From: Thermoanaerobacterales bacterium
GTDB lineage: Bacteria > Bacillota > Thermosediminibacteria > Thermosediminibacterales > Tepidanaerobacteraceae
DNA: 5,647 bases
Assembly: GCA_012839145.1 (NCBI GenBank)
Contig: DUNY01000012.1
Span: 1-5,647, forward strand
Direction of reading: 5' to 3'
The translations under genes were made by a program, and so were the position numbers. The notes beneath the pieces were generated by a model. It searched no databases. It had not been told where the DNA came from and saw only the letters and a list, made by a program, of their open reading frames with translations. Shown piece by piece: positions 4,710 through 5,647 of this stretch (its first letter is position 1; each line of letters begins with the position of its first letter).

Positions 4710-5645
4710 GTGGAAAAACAAACTAAATACCCCTTAATGGATCCCAAAATAGACTTTGCATTTAAACAGCTTTTTGCCGGTAAGGGCAAAGAGAGCAAAA
4801 TATTACTTGTGGATTTATTAAACTCTATCTTTAATAGTAATAATGATGAAATAACGGATATAATATACTTAAACCCTTATACTGATAAAGAATATGACGA
4901 TACAAAACAATCCATAATGGATATAAAAGTTGAGACCCAAAAAGGCGAAGTAATAGATATAGAAATGCAGATACAAAATGTCGATGGCTACAGAAAAAGA
5001 TCACTTTTTTACTGGGCAAGTATGTATATGGATCAGATTCATGAAGGAGAATCCTATCATGAGCTAAAAAAGTGTATAGTTATAAACATAACTAACTTTA
5101 ACCTAATAACCCAAACCGGAAAATATCATAACACATTCAATATAAAAGAAAAGACAGAAGATATAGTGCTACTCGAAGATTTAGAAATCCACTACCTAGA
5201 ACTTTCGAAACTTCCAGATGAAGAAAATGTAGAAGAATTAACCCCATTGGAACAATGGTTGTATTTCTTAAGAGACGCTGCAGATGAGCAAAAACAGAAG
5301 TTTATCGGAGAAATCAGGAAAAAGAAAGGAGAGATCAATATGGCCGGTGATGTATTAGAAAGAATCAGCCAGGACAGAAAAGCCAGAGAAGCTTACTATC
5401 AGCGAAGGAAATGGTATTTAGATAAAGTATCCAGTGAGAAGTATCTTCTGAGCAAGGGAAGAGAAGAAGGTAAGCAAGAAGGCATAGCCGAAACTGTTTT
5501 AAGGCTACTTACCAAGAAGCTAGGAGAAGTGCCGGAAGAATATGTTTCAAAGCTGATGGCACAGGAAAAACCGATTTTAGACAGTATTACTGACAGCATT
5601 TTTGACATAGAAAGCATTGAAGACCTAGATAAGTATTTAAACTAA
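4710..5645 (+). CDS. Rpn family recombination-promoting nuclease / putative transposase (PD-(D/E)XK)
   Basis: This full-length 311-residue protein belongs to the Rpn / PDDEXK_2 family. The N-terminal signature M-D-P-K-I-D-F-A-F-K-Q-L-F (10-22) is followed by the nuclease core: D71 in S-I-M-D-I-K, then E85 and Q87 in I-D-I-E-M-Q, the PD-(D/E)XK-type metal site with Q in place of K. R-K-R-S-L-F-Y-W (95-102) and L-K-K-C-I-V-I-N-I are further family blocks. The C-terminal third (about 205-311) is charged and helical, with the usual G-R-E-E-G-K-Q-E-G segment and a variable tail. E. coli Rpn proteins are DNA endonucleases that raise recombination, can trigger the SOS response and act against phage. 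The gene stands alone after a rearranged region, with its own promoters and a candidate SOS box. Calls of 'transposase' in this family are historical; I see no terminal repeats flanking it. Confidence 0.92.
   Translation: MEKQTKYPLMDPKIDFAFKQLFAGKGKESKILLVDLLNSIFNSNNDEITDIIYLNPYTDKEYDDTKQSIMDIKVETQKGEVIDIEMQIQNVDGYRKRSLFYWASMYMDQIHEGESYHELKKCIVINITNFNLITQTGKYHNTFNIKEKTEDIVLLEDLEIHYLELSKLPDEENVEELTPLEQWLYFLRDAADEQKQKFIGEIRKKKGEINMAGDVLERISQDRKAREAYYQRRKWYLDKVSSEKYLLSKGREEGKQEGIAETVLRLLTKKLGEVPEEYVSKLMAQEKPILDSITDSIFDIESIEDLDKYLN
5325..5333 (+). promoter_or_regulatory. Internal ribosome binding site inside the Rpn gene
   Basis: AAAGGAGAG has its GGAG 8 bases before an in-frame ATG at 5340. It is stronger than the site used by the full-length gene. 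Confidence 0.65.
5340..5645 (+). CDS. Putative intragenic small protein (RpnS-like C-terminal domain)
   Basis: Starting at the ATG of codon 211 of the Rpn gene, in the same frame, this would be a 101-residue protein made only of the C-terminal helical part (M-A-G-D-V-L-E-R-I-S ... L-D-K-Y-L-N). It would lack the nuclease core. E. coli rpn genes are known to make such a small protein from within the gene, and it binds and blocks the long nuclease form. Support here is the well-placed ribosome binding site and the start lying at the domain boundary. I could not identify a convincing internal promoter, so it may be translated from the full transcript. Its expression is inferred. Confidence 0.5.
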   Translation: MAGDVLERISQDRKAREAYYQRRKWYLDKVSSEKYLLSKGREEGKQEGIAETVLRLLTKKLGEVPEEYVSKLMAQEKPILDSITDSIFDIESIEDLDKYLN

Positions 5646-5647
5646 TC

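Noticed and set aside
4710..5645. Rpn gene as the transposase of an insertion sequence.
   Set aside because: No inverted repeats or target duplication seen around the gene; the only IS-like ends lie together upstream and do not bracket it.

Overview
The window is AT-rich, with strong AGGAGG-type ribosome binding sites, ATG and GTG starts, a lipoprotein solute-binding protein and a Gram-positive-type LexA box. This suggests a low-GC Bacillota genome, most likely Clostridia. That placement is an inference from these features; no taxonomic marker gene is present.

Left part (1-2958 and on to 4100): a plus-strand gene run. It starts with the 3' end of an AtuA-family (DUF1446) protein and a separate 103-residue AtuA-like ferredoxin-fold protein. 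In the Pseudomonas AtuA protein these two parts are fused. After a 357-base gap comes a complete tripartite tricarboxylate transporter (TTT) in the order tctB, tctA, tctC: small membrane subunit, large membrane subunit, lipoprotein binding protein. A Rho-independent terminator at 4189-4216 closes the run. The likely theme is uptake of a carboxylate or hydroxy-acid and its use by AtuA-type enzymes, but the substrate cannot be read from the sequence.

The gap 633-989 holds a strong hairpin (682-719) and a decayed second copy of the AtuA / AtuA-like junction (core 816-892), so the AtuA pair was probably once duplicated.

The region 4101-4709 has no intact gene but is not empty. It holds the transporter terminator, the ghost of a sigma-54-dependent activator (clear Walker B segment, frameshifted remainder), and a 55-base inverted repeat resembling two IS3-type ends placed head to head. 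It also holds a near-consensus sigma-A promoter overlapped by a LexA-type box, and a second extended -10 promoter. Both promoters point at the last gene.

Right part (4710-5645): a full-length Rpn-family PD-(D/E)XK nuclease (recombination-promoting nuclease / putative transposase). It has an internal in-frame ATG at 5340 preceded by a good Shine-Dalgarno sequence. This matches the intragenic small protein (RpnS-like antitoxin) arrangement described for E. coli rpn genes. The most interesting combination is a candidate SOS-controlled Rpn toxin/nuclease with a built-in antitoxin, next to mobile-element and pseudogene debris.
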